A stretch of DNA of 64,000 nucleotides, taken from assembly GCA_009746045.1 (NCBI GenBank), contig RPFO01000667.1:1538252-1602251 (forward strand). Reading direction: 5' to 3'. Below are positions 53,034-63,189 of the stretch, in pieces. The stretch comes from Mesostigma viride. Taxonomy: Eukaryota; Streptophyta; Mesostigmatophyceae; Mesostigmatales; Mesostigmataceae. The first letter of the stretch is position 1. The number at the start of each line of letters is the position of its first letter. The position numbers and the translations under genes were made by a program. The notes beneath the pieces are model-generated. The model was not told where the DNA came from. It saw only the letters and a list, made by a program, of their open reading frames with translations, and did not search any database.

Positions 53034-54179
53034 ATGATGAAAAAGTACGCTGTGGCGGCCATACTGCCGATTTGCGCTTGCTTTCTTGCTAGCATTGCGA
53101 ATGCGGTCGAGCTGTCCAGCGTGGAGACTTTTGAGAGCACAAACGGTCCCAATTGGCTGGACGACGACTCCCCCCGCGAGGAGACCATCCGCATCGCCAT
53201 GATGAACACGCACTGGCTCGGGTCCGACCTGAAAGGCTCGTGGGGCAAATGGAACCTGAACGGCGGCGGCGGGCCCTGCAAATGGCGCAACATCAACATT
53301 AACTGCATCTACGAGGGTCACAACCCGGAGCAGGCGGACGTGCTCTGGTACTTCATCCCGACCATGTACTCGACCCGCGAGCTGGATGATTGGAAGAACA
53401 AGCGCGTGATCGCGGGCCTGTGCCCGGAGCCGGCCTCCTTCTACCCTCAGCTGGCGAGCCCCGATTTCATGAACCATTTCGACATCGAGCTCAGCTACCG
53501 CGCGACGACGCACATCGTGCCCGACTTCATCCCGACGTACGACCTCAACTACGACCCGGCCAAGATGTTCCGTCCACCCCTCCCGACCCCTGAGAAGATC
53601 AACGCGGTCGTGTACATGAACTCCAACTGCGGCGGCCGGCGCAACCGGCTCGTCCAGAACATGATGGCCGCGGGGATCAAAGTCGACTCGTACGGCGGCT
53701 GCCTGACCAACTCCCGCATGGACGCAGCGCTCATGGCGCTCCCCAAGTTCGACGCCAAGATCGAGCTCTTCCGCCGCTACCGCTTCTGCATCGCGTCCGA
53801 GAACAGCGAGATTGTCGACTACTTCTCCGAGAAACTCCCCGGGTCGCTCCAGGCGGGCTGCCTGCCCATCTACCTGGGCGCGCCCAACATCCAGGACTTC
53901 CTCCCGGTCCCCGCGCGCCAGATGATGCTCCACGTGCTCGACTTCAAGACCGAGGACGAGCTGTTTGCGGAGATCCAGCGGCTCTCGGCCGACGACAACG
54001 CATATGACCGGTACTTTGAGTGGAAGAGGCGGCCGGAGGGGCCCTTCCTGCCGCTCTACGAGCGGCACATCGGGCAGTTCCTACGAGGGGACTCGAGCTG
54101 CCAGCTGTGTCAGCTGGTCGTGGAACGTCGGCTGGTCGAGAACAAGTGGGTGTTCAACGGCACACACGTGCGCCGGTGA
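53034..54179 (+). CDS. GT10 alpha-1,3-fucosyltransferase-like protein
   Basis: A single open frame of 381 codons starting at two adjacent ATGs. The N-terminus MMKKYAVAAILPICACFLAS is a signal peptide or signal anchor for Golgi targeting. The C-terminal half carries GT10 hallmarks: VYMNSNCGGRRNRLVQNMM, KVDSYGGCLTN, then the fucosyltransferase motif FCIASENSEIVDYFSEKLPG, LQAGCLPIYLGAPNIQDFLP and a trailing AYDRYFEWKRRP. GDP-fucose binding residues in this family include the Glu/Lys of EKL and the preceding Asn/Ser region, present here. The enzyme would add fucose to N-glycan or glycoprotein acceptors in the Golgi; the acceptor is unknown. No introns, unlike its neighbours. The minus-strand frame across the same interval is a shadow. 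The last residues, NGTHVRR, are echoed downstream. Confidence 0.88.
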   Translation: MMKKYAVAAILPICACFLASIANAVELSSVETFESTNGPNWLDDDSPREETIRIAMMNTHWLGSDLKGSWGKWNLNGGGGPCKWRNININCIYEGHNPEQADVLWYFIPTMYSTRELDDWKNKRVIAGLCPEPASFYPQLASPDFMNHFDIELSYRATTHIVPDFIPTYDLNYDPAKMFRPPLPTPEKINAVVYMNSNCGGRRNRLVQNMMAAGIKVDSYGGCLTNSRMDAALMALPKFDAKIELFRRYRFCIASENSEIVDYFSEKLPGSLQAGCLPIYLGAPNIQDFLPVPARQMMLHVLDFKTEDELFAEIQRLSADDNAYDRYFEWKRRPEGPFLPLYERHIGQFLRGDSSCQLCQLVVERRLVENKWVFNGTHVRR

Positions 54180-54270
54180 ACGGTCCCACGGCACGCACGC
54201 GCGCCGCCTAAGTCCGCCGAAATGGTTCAACGGCACGCACCTGCGTCGCTAGAAGCTGCTGGGCGGCACG
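54180..54270 (+). repeat. Degenerate copies of the GT10 C-terminal coding end
   Basis: ATGGTTCAACGGCACGCACC-TGCGTCGCTAG (54221-54251) repeats TGTTCAACGGCACACACGTG-CGCCGGTGA (54151-54179), giving KWFNGTHLRR-stop against KWVFNGTHVRR-stop. Weaker CGGCACGCAC echoes lie at 54189 and 54265. Confidence 0.7.
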
Positions 54271-54360
54271 CACCCTGTGCCGGAGCGGAACGGCCTGCAC
54301 ATGCACTGCTAATATGTGACTGCTGGGCTTCGAATGGGTTTTCGCGACGAACGTTCCTGG

Positions 54361-54535
54361 GCTTCGTGAGGGCCACCCCTCGTCTGATGGTGGCCATTAC
54401 AGTGACCATTAGAACGACCGTGACCATTATACGAGGCTTCGCGAGGGCCACCCCTCGTCTGATGGTGGCCATTACAGTGACCATTAGAATGACGGTGACC
54501 ATTATACGAGGCTTCGCGAGGGCCACCCCTTTGGA
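54361..54535. repeat. 75-bp tandem repeat, about 2.3 copies
   Basis: Units begin GCTTCGTGAGGGCCACCCCT at 54361, 54436 and 54511 (GCTTCGCGAG in the last two). 75 is a multiple of three, and one frame on each strand stays open. No known peptide motif. Confidence 0.85.
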
Positions 54536-55455
54536 CTCCCATTTCCTGGGAGGTTGCACCGGCACAGTTGGATGGGCCGCTGGTAGGCGTGGGGGATGGT
54601 AGCATCTTAATCACATTGCCGGTAGGCATGGGGGGGGCATTATATTAAAGGTCCTTTTAGGGATGCACCGACACCTCGGAAGGGGGGGGCATGGTTGAAG
54701 CTACTGCTGGCGGATGATTGTGATTACATGGACCTCCGACGGATGGACTTTCTGAGGATCATCACATTGTGCTTGGATTTTATGGTAGGCTGGGATTTCA
54801 GGCCTGCGCTGGTGTGTCACAGCTTGTAGTGGATGCGTTGAGGGGCGCACCTGCACTGAGCACTGACATGGCGCGGGCGGACCGTTTTCCCGCAGGGTAT
54901 GGTTTTTGGGTGCATTTTCCCTGCAGTGTACCCTTGGACCCCCCTCAATGTGACCCCCAGCGTCAGCCAGGCTTTGTGAGGGTATCTAGGAAAGGGCTTG
55001 CTCCGCGAAGCGGTAGAACCCTGCAAGGGGTCCGATAGAACACTTCCTTTCAAGGGGTCTGGGAGAGCCCTTTATTTCAATTGGTCAGATACTGCCACGG
55101 GCAGCGCTTGGATGGACGGTTTCTTGAAGAACTTTTTTTTCAGTAGTAGTGTTTACATAGTATGGAAGCTGGTTGGGTCCAGTAGCACTGATATTTTTAT
55201 GGGTGCTACACATTCACGATTACGGGCCACCATCCTTACTGGCTGCGAGCGGCCACCCTTTTCGTCTGATAGCGAGATTATTATCAATAAGTGCTAAGAT
55301 TAACCTATTTAAAGGTATAAGCATGGCATGTGCATGTCAAACCCGGTGCCTGCCAGTTGGGATTTTTGTAAGTATTCAGGCTTGATTAGTCACCGCCTGC
55401 ATGTATGACAAGGTATTTCAGTTCTTTTTTATTGATGATTCCTGTACCTAGGCGG
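54536..55455. other. Intergenic, nothing recognised
   Basis: About 0.9 kb between the 75-bp repeat and the LINE ORF2. Small ORFs only; no retroelement tail or RNA gene was seen. Confidence 0.5.
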
Positions 55456-55459
55456 TATA

Positions 55460-58400
55460 TTCATTCTACCTGGCCACCCGAGCCAACCGTCGGCGTCGCC
55501 TCGACGCGTTGGCAGGAAGAATCGAAACGGTGATCTTGAAAGCGTAAGTCCTCAACCCGCCCCCCCTACCCGGCCCCCCACCTCCACCCCCACCGGCCCC
55601 CATCACCACCCTGCTCCATCTCCGCCCCCACCCCCGCCGGCCTGCACCCCGCCGCTTTTCGGCCAACACGCGCCATTGGTCATCGCCACCTTCAACGCCC
55701 GCACGCTCCAGCCCGACGCTGACCGCTGTCACTGCCTACGCAGCGACGATTGTCAGTGCCATCGAGTCTCTGGATGTAATCTTATTGGTTTCTGCATCGA
55801 CGATAACATTGCCATCCTGGGAATCCAAGAACACAGGCCGGCACTGCATCGGCTCGCGGACCGATCGCCCTTGCTGCTGACGACATCGACGGCTGGCGGT
55901 TTTTAATTATGGAGGCGGCGACGGCACCGGGAACGGGGGCGTCGATCTCCTCTGCTCCCCGCTCACTGTACGCCACATGGGTGAACCGCAGCTGGTCAAC
56001 GCTCGCCTCCTCGTGGCCACCCTCCACTCGGTGGAGGGCCACTCGACGTACACCCTGACGGTGGGCGTCGGTTACGCACCACACTCCGGCCACCCTGAAC
56101 AAGATCGCAAGGACTTCTTTGCTGCGCTGGAGATCGACCTGCATGGAGAACGGCACCCCTGGTTGCAACTACCTCGCTCTGCTACTGGATGCCAACGTGC
56201 AACGCTACCACCGGGTACTGGCGGATGTCAGCGTGCACGCCCCCAACGGTACGGTCTCCAATGCCAACGCTGAACTTTTTGCCGATCTGCTTATGACATG
56301 CGATTTGGTAACTGCCAACACCCGCTTTCCACATAGTCCAGATGCTCTGGTCACACACACCTCGCCAACTCGGGCACTGAACCAGCTGCATCGACTATGT
56401 TGTAATGCGCAAGCGTCATCAAGGATCTGTACTAGCTGCCCGCTCGCACGTGATCCCCCTGGTGCGCTCCAATCATCGCATCGCCACCGCCCGCATCCGC
56501 CTGCGATTTCCCTCCCACTTTCGTAAGCACGTGGCACCACCTGATTTGCGCACACTGCAGTTGCTTGAGAAATCTGATGATGCTCTGGAGGACTTCCCTG
56601 AAAAAGGCGCCCACAAGCGCGCGGCAGAGGAGTTCGTCGACGCGCTGGACATTCCGGCCAGCCATGCCCCGATCGAGCTGCCCGCGGCTGCCGGCCGGCC
56701 CGCCTCGGCCCTTCGGCACCTCGCTGGCAAGCTGCCCGCGGCAGGTGCCCTGCTGCCCCGCCGCCGCCCGCCCCGCTTCACCCGGCCTGCACCGGCTCCC
56801 TGCCGTCATCCAGGCCCGGCAAGCCCTGCGCGACAACCGCGACCCCGCCCGCTACGCCCGCCTCAAAGCCGAACATCACTCGGCCATCCGGTAGGCGACC
56901 AAGGAGCAGGAGGACCACTCCATGTCCCCGAGTACTTCGCCCACCAGTCAAGGACCAGCACGGCAAGTAGGCTTGGACTCGCCTGCGTCACGCCCAATGG
57001 CCAGCCGGCGCCGCGGACGCTCTCTCAGTGGCTCACCGCAGCAGCAGCTTGACCAGTGGTAGTTCCTCCCAGTCCCGGCTGCTCGGCGCCCCCCCGGCCG
57101 CCGCCTCCGCCGCTTGGGCCCCCTCTGGCGGCCGCGCGCGTCAGCGCCTGCGGGCGTCCGGTCCCTGCGCCGCCCACGCCACCCGCCGCTGAGCAGGACT
57201 ACACCGGTACCCGACCCTGACGGAACCCCCGGCCGACCCCAACGAGCTACCGCCGTTCACCGAGCTCGAGCTGAGCACCGCCGGGCCAAGCAACTCCGCT
57301 TCTACGCCGCCGTTGGACCTGACCAGCACCCTGCCGGCCGGTGATGAAACTCACGGCGCTCACGGGTTTCCTGCTTGCACGACGTCTGCAACTGGATCCT
57401 GCTCAGTTGCCGACGCGCCGCCGATTCCTGAGTGGCAGCACAGCTACTGTATAATATAATGATGTACAAAAACAAAGGTTCCCGACTGACGACCCCGCCA
57501 ACTACCGCGGAGTCTGCATCCAGATCGCCGTGCCACTCAAGTTGTTCATGCGCATGATCCTCAACGTACCGCCTTCGTTCTGCTCTCGACCGTCATTGGG
57601 GAGAGTCAAATGGGCTTTCAGTCCTGGGCGCGACACCGCCATGGCCATCTTCGTCGCGCGCCGCCTCTTCGAGGAAATCGCTCTCCTGCAACCTAGTGAG
57701 TTTCCCGCCAATGATCGTGATCTTCGTCGACTTCATCAAGGCTTTTGGCCGGGCCCACTTCAAATGTTCCGAAAAGTGTGACACTTTTGGTCGTTTTTTT
57801 GACTTTTTCGACGATCGTCACTCTGCAGAGTGATTCGTCGTGCGAAATCGTGCGAAATTGTGCGAAATTTGCTGAAATCGTGTGAAATTTGCTGAAATCG
57901 TGCGAATTTGTGCGAAATTTGCTGAAATTGTGCGAAATTTCATGTGAAAAATGTCGACGGTAAAAAATTTTGATGTGCACAACGTGTGTGAATTCATGCG
58001 AAATTTTGTCAAACGTCACTCCCCAAAACGACCCTTGGTTGAAATCCATGCGAAATTGTGCGAAATCATGCAAAATTGTGCGAAATCGTGCGAAATCGTG
58101 CGAAAATGTGTGAAAATTTTGCGAAAATCACGCGAAAATCACGCGAACTCGTGCGAAATTTTATTTTTTTTTTGCGAAAAACGACCAAAAGTGTCACACA
58201 CTTGGCTTGGACGGCGGAACATTTGAAGTGGGCCCGGCCTTTTGATTAGAACTGTCCTCTGGGCCGCGCTCGATCTATCATTGGGCTGTCCTTGCTGGCG
58301 CTCGCGTCCCCACCCCCCTTATTTCCGTCATCCGCACGCTGTATGAGATGGCGACCACCATGCGCACTCAACACGGCTTTACCCCGCCATGTCCACTGTG

Positions 58401-58869
58401 CACAGACCGGCATATGGTGAGGGTTGCGTCCTGTCGCTGTACCTGTCTATTATTGAAGTGGATTATGTTATGCGCCAGGCACGTGCCCGCTTAATTGCTA
58501 GCATTCCAGGCCGTGCCCCCAGATGGCCTAGTGATCAAGAACGAGCTTGGGGAAGGGGGGCCGAACAACAGGCAGAGTTTACTAGTTAGCTGACCTCATT
58601 CATGCCGACGACATCACGCTCATCGAGTTCTAAGCCGGAGTCTGCCCAACTCTGGCTGGACTGCCTGGCGCACGAGGCCCAGGCGGTTGGTCTAGAAATC
58701 AGCCCCAAAACGGAGGCCCTGGCTATCGGCATTGCCGGGCCCCCGCCCACACTCCGCCTCTTGGACGACACCGAGGTCAACTACCATACTTCAGGCCGCT
58801 TCACTGAGCTGCTCGGCAGTTGCATGGCTTCCCGACTGCGAGGACGACATGACGACACGGGTCGGCATG
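55460..58869 (+). pseudogene. Decayed LINE ORF2: endonuclease and reverse transcriptase
   Basis: Similarity passes through all three frames. The APE-type endonuclease begins VIATFNARTL (55677) and continues ILGIQEHR, VGYAPHSGHPEQD, LLLDANV, THTSP and NQL, ending SNHRIATARIRLRF (56475), where SDH is the usual catalytic triplet. RT follows: NYRGVCIQIAVPLKLF (57493-57546), FSPGRDTAMAIFVARRLFEE (57610), motif A VDFIKAF at about 57727-57747 (cut by a MITE), AYGEGCVLS and HADDITLIE (motif C, 58601-58627), then GLEISPKTEALAIG. The sequence is interrupted at 58869 and resumes at 60341. It has many stops and is dead. Confidence 0.75.
57748..58238. mobile_element. 491-bp MITE with perfect 24-bp terminal inverted repeats
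   Basis: The ends are GCCGGGCCCACTTCAAATGT plus TCCG and its exact complement. Homology of the ends continues inwards (GTGACACTTTTGGTCG on both sides). It is flanked by a 6-bp duplication, CTTTTG (57742-57747 and 58239-58244). The interior is made of iterated GTGCGAAAT words. No transposase. It is inserted in the RT motif A codons. Confidence 0.9.
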
Positions 58870-58875
58870 CATGAT

Positions 58876-59120
58876 TTGAATTGGATTGAACTGAATTGAA
58901 TTGAATTGAATTGAATTGAATTGAATTGAATTGAATTGAATTGAATTGAATTGAATTGAATTGAATTGAATTGAATTGAATTGAATTGAATTGAATTGAA
59001 TTGAATTGAATTGAATTGAATTGAATTGAATTGAATTGAATTGAATTGAATTGAATTGAATTGAATTGAATTGAATTGAATTGAATTGAATTGAATTGAA
59101 TTGAATTGAATTGAATTGAA
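58876..59120. repeat. (TTGAA)n pentanucleotide tail, about 48 units
   Basis: Nearly perfect over 245 bp. It is an overgrown version of the 4-6-unit (CAATT)n tails of the other copies. NSIQF-type open frames are artefacts. Confidence 0.95.
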
Positions 59121-59399
59121 ACATAACTCCGTTGGGAGTATATGTAACACATATTCCTTAGAAGGGGCATATGGCTTTTAATACATTCTGGGCTACTTCC
59201 TGCAAGGGTGGGGATGTAAACGACACTTGCTCTAGGTGCACCGAGGGCACCTGCACCACCATGATCTCTCAGAGCACAAAGGGGGCCTGGCGGCTGGCAT
59301 GGGGTGGAAGATCATCATGGCTATACAAAGGCTAGGGCATGGCTTCTCATCAGAGAGTGACTCTCTGCTTAGGGAGAGCTGGGCTATTTAATTCTTAAT

Positions 59400-60153
59400 T
59401 AATTAATTAATTAAACACGTGCTCCCGTTGGGGAGTCACGGAGCACCGAAGTGCTTTTAATCCCTGTGTATGCACAACAGGAGAAAGGGCAGAGACCCCC
59501 AGTCTCCTTCATGCCAAAGGCATGCCACAGCTGCATTCGGGCGCGCTAGCTAAACGGACACGCTTACGATCCGGCAATCTGTGGACCCGTGCAATAAGAC
59601 CCATGCGAGCATATCATAGCAAGGAGCGTGGGCAAGTAATCTGATCGAAGCCATGACGTAGCATGGCTGTACAAGGACTAAGCTAAGGCTATGGCTGGTT
59701 GTGTACCGACGGTGCGTGAGCGGTGCACGTGACTAGCCGGTATGGTGGCACAGCTAGGCATGCAAACATTCTAAGCATGGCTGCCATGGCGGCAGCGACT
59801 ACCATGCAATGAAGTCAAGCTACTAAGGGCTATTCTAGTCTAGCCCGCTGGGGGCGTCCACATCTTGTGGTTGATCATCAGGTCCCCGCCCCTCCAGTAC
59901 ACTTTGGGCTTCTGGGGGTCCTGCTTGTGGCGGAGGTATTCAGGCCACAGGTCACGTCGCTGCTGCTGCTGAGCGGGGGTCAGGTCGTCGTCCAGCGTCC
60001 AGGTGAGGTCGTGCAACCGCTTGCGACGAGAGAGGAACCGCTGCTTGTCCTCACGGGAGGGGAAGGTGAGCAGGACTGGTGGGGGAGCCGCCTTGTCCCG
60101 TGAGTGGGGAAGGCGGTGGCACCCACGCAGTTCTACCTCACCTACCAGGCCCA
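59400..60153 (-). mobile_element. ORF1-type element B nested in element A
   Basis: Minus-oriented, 754 bp. (TTAA)n tail, hairpin-type end GCTCCCGTTGGGGAGT (59421-59436), 3' UTR, and the C-terminal 104 codons of a divergent ORF1 (60153-59840: LPHSRDKAAPPPVLLTF, LDDDLTPAQQQQRRDLWPEY, KVYWRGGDLMINHKMW). It is bounded by an exact 10-bp duplication, AATTCTTAAT (59390-59399, 60154-60163). The 5' truncation falls inside ORF1. Confidence 0.85.
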
Positions 60154-60340
60154 AATTCTTAATGCATCATCCATGGCCCGGAGTCCCATTATAGACAAAG
60201 CGTGGCTAAATTCAGGCCTCAATGATCCATGGGGGCCATTATGGGCGCACATGCGCGTGGGCCACTTGCTATGCTAAGCCTTACTAATCTGCACTACTGC
60301 TATATTCCCTAGACTGGGGTTGCTGGGTTTAGAGCTAGGA

Positions 60341-61140
60341 ACGGCGCGCATGGCGTGGGCGCAACTCCATGACCACCGCCGCTGGTGGAGCAATCGCGCC
60401 CTACCCCGGCTCGTCAAGCGTGACCTCTTCAAGGTCGTCATTCTGACGATCCTGTTGTATAGCGCTGAGACCTGGACTGACACTGACGCAGGAGCTGGAG
60501 CAACGCCTCGACGGCAACGTCACCATGAAGATGCTGCGCAAGGCCCTTAACATCCCCTTTGGTTTGCACATTAGTACTTGTTGAGGATTTGTACGGTGAT
60601 TTGCCCTATGTTTCCCACATTCTTAGGCGCAGGCGCCTGGGCCTAGCCGGGCACCTGGCCATGGCCCGCACAGATCACTCAGCAGGTAGACACATCAGAT
60701 AGACTAGCTGGCACCAAGCCCGCCCGGCCAGCCTGGGCGTTATGTCCTCCCCTGGCGTGCCCCAGGCCTCGCGCGGCAGGGCCGCCACCCGTGGACTTTT
60801 CGTGATAGACTCGGCATGGACGTGTGCTACCCTAGACGTGATCGACGGGCTCACACCTGGGCAGCCTCCTGGTTTGTTTGTAATATGGATCGATGTAGAC
60901 ATGACCTACGCAAGGATAGATGTCAAGTAGTGATGAAGGAGACCACCCCCAAGTCGGTGGGGGCTCCGCGTGCATGTGACCGCGTATGGCATTCATAGCG
61001 ATTCGGCCCGTGGTGCCCACAATCCTGTAACTAGGACCTAGATCTATAGCTTACATCATCCATTCCATCGCATGTTTCCCTCCCACTGAGGACTTGTGCT
61101 CACTTGACGCAGTCACGTGTCTATTAATTAATTAATTAAT
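60341..61140 (+). pseudogene. 3' continuation of the LINE ORF2
   Basis: WAQLHDHRRWWSN, RLVKRDLFKVVILTILLYSA and ETW continue the frame broken at 58869. AGPLARTDH-like tail residues follow, then a 3' UTR ending CACGTGTCTATTAATTAATT. It is co-linear with the uninterrupted copy at 49610-50370. Confidence 0.7.
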
Positions 61141-61431
61141 CAATATACGTAGGCATTAAGCAAGACAACCAGTTAGATTAATTGGATATGCAGTATGTAC
61201 TCAACGCCCTCTGGTCTGGGCTGGCAGCTAGCTGTATTTGTGCATACGGATATATGCAACCACATGCCTCATGCACATATGAGACATCTACCCACACAAC
61301 CCTCGTTTCTCCTCACACCTCCCTCGAGGGAGAGTCATGTGACCCGTAACATCTCCAACGCCCCCGCCACATGTGTCAGTCTTCAGTTTCATTGCGCCAG
61401 ACAATGCCCCCGCCTTACAACCCACACACAT
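61141..61431. other. Spacer, nothing recognised
   Basis: Unique-looking sequence with short ORFs only. Confidence 0.4.
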
Positions 61432-61625
61432 TTCAGCATTAGTGCACCCACAGTTATGCCAGACTCTCCTCGCGAGTAGTTTCGATTGCAGCTGTGGCTT
61501 GCCTCCGGGCACAATCGAGGGAAGGCGGGTGTCTCTGCCCCCTTCCCAGCGTGCAACATACAGGGATGAAACGCACTTTAACTCTGTATTATTGTGCTCC
61601 GTGACTCCCCAACGGGCAATTGATA
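61432..61625 (+). repeat. Retroelement fragment related to 38.2 kb
   Basis: AGCATTAGTGCACCCACAGT and TTTCGATTGCAGCTGTGGCT match 38208-38345. It ends GTGCTCCGTGACTCCCCAAC-GGG, a degenerate 3' hairpin. Confidence 0.6.
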
Positions 61626-61774
61626 AATCTCCAACAAGCACACTTGCTTCACTTTGTTTATCTTCAGTTTGGTTATAAAAATGGATCATGTGCCGCCCTT
61701 CTTGATAGCTTGAGCGTGATCTTCAGCTTCTTTGACTACGTGTGTGGAGGGAGGGGGGGCCGCGGCCCTATGAA

Positions 61775-62382
61775 TCACATCCCGCTCTCCTTGGGCTTAA
61801 GCGTGATCTTCAGTTTCTTGCCCTGCTTCTGCGCACCGCCCATCACCGCCGCGCCAAAAGGCCGCTGCAACATCAGCCCAGATGCAGCAGACCCTGGGGC
61901 ACCCACACCTGCGCCACCCGCAGGCCCATCCCCTCCTGCTGCTCTGGCCGGCAGCTGCTGTGATCCCGCAGCCGCGGAAGACAGCTCCCCGTTCCCCGCC
62001 GCCTGCGCAGCCTCCCCACTTCCCCTGCGATCCGAGCCCTCGACGTCTGCCCCGGCCTCGGGTGGGCTGACTAGCCCTCCCAACGCAGCCTGCGGCCTCT
62101 CTGCCGTGGCCACCCGCTTGATGCCCGTCTCTTGCGGAGGAGGTTCGATCCGAGGGCCATCATATTTTGCAGCGAGGGATCCGGACGAAGTGGCGGGCCC
62201 GCCAACGGAACTGGGCATGTCCCTGTCATGTCGCCGGCCTTCGCGTCCGCTCTCCGTCTTCACACCGTTTTCTTCTCCTTCGTGTCGGCCTTGGCTGTTT
62301 TCTCCTCCTTGTCCGCCCATGCGGGATATGCCAGCGCCGTCCGTGCCGCGAGCTGTCGCCGATTTGTTCTTCTCGAGCCACG
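61775..62382 (-). CDS. Possible terminal exon of an unknown protein
   Basis: An open minus frame from a good acceptor (GTCCCGCAG at 62383-62391) to TGA at 61775-61777, about 202 codons. Composition is Gly/Ala/Glu/Pro-rich and probably disordered, with a basic tail QKQGKKLKITLKPKESGM. A second KKLKITLK-coding segment lies 100 bp downstream (about 61702-61735). I recognise no family. The plus-strand frame through the same region is equally long but Pro/Cys-rich and less gene-like. The remaining exons would lie beyond 62400 but none could be identified, so it may be spurious. Confidence 0.35.
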
Positions 62383-63180
62383 CTGCGGGACGACATGGGA
62401 ACCAAGCGCCCAGCCACCCACGCATCCATGCACCCACGCCATGGGTTAATGGTCCGCGGCTCCCCAACGGGATCAAGTGAAACATTCATGAAAAACATTA
62501 AAATATAAACGTTGCGATGTAACATAGATTAAGCACCCATGCATCCACGCACCAAATCCTCAAAGACTTCAGCAACGTCTGCGAGGTGCCTGATGTAAGT
62601 CGTGAACCTCCATTTCATGTCATCGGCAGGATGACAAAGCTCGCCCAGTACAACAAGGCACCCAGGCTCACGGGTACAGAGGGCTAGTGTCATCAGTCCT
62701 TCGGCCCACCCAGCGAAAACTACTAGCATGGCACACCGGTGACCATGGCTGCTCACCCTGCCATCTGATAGGCATGCGAAGAGTGGTTCACTGGTACACA
62801 GATACAGAGGGAAAGGGTGACTAACCTTTCTATTCCAGATTCATATCTAGGCTCACCCCGTTAAAAAGGACAGGGGGGCTCACCAGTGAGCAGGGTAATT
62901 AGGCAACGCAACGAGAAAGGCTTACCCATAGAAATACCCATAGTGAGAATCACAAAGAAAGGATTGTACAAAGAAAGGGAGGCTCACGCGTATAAAGGGC
63001 AGAAGTTGTAATAAGTAAAGCAGGGATTCAGAGAGAGATTCCTATGTTATATAGGTTAGTAGAGACATCTGGAATAGTGTATGTGTTGAGAAAAAGAGCT
63101 CAACCATCAGCCTACAGAGCAAGAGAGGCACATCCGTCTAGAGGCAGGATAAACATAAACCCTACAACTCACCTGTACTT
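62383..63180. other. No gene recognised
   Basis: Contains a degenerate hairpin-like word, GCTCCCCAACGGGATC (62460), and several GGCTCACC/GGTTCAC iterations (62660-63000). No domain-bearing ORF. Confidence 0.45.
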
Positions 63181-63189
63181 AACAAGACA

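Larger units (their letters stand above)
58870..60340 (-). mobile_element. ORF1-type element A inserted in the LINE ORF2
   Basis: Minus-oriented. (TTGAA)n tail 58876-59120, hairpin ACTCCGTTGGGAGT 59126-59139, 3' UTR to 59399, interrupted by element B, 3' UTR resumed 60154-60330. It is 5'-truncated in the 3' UTR. Flanks ACGGGTCGGCATG (58857-58869) and ACGGCGCGCATG (60341-60352) look like an imperfect target-site duplication. Confidence 0.7.

Noticed and set aside
52956-54068. 370-codon minus-strand ORF antisense to GT10
   Set aside because: A shadow frame of GC-rich coding sequence; the plus frame has family motifs and a signal peptide, the minus one has neither.
58781-59170. NSIQF-repeat ORFs
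   Set aside because: Translation of the (TTGAA)n retroelement tail.
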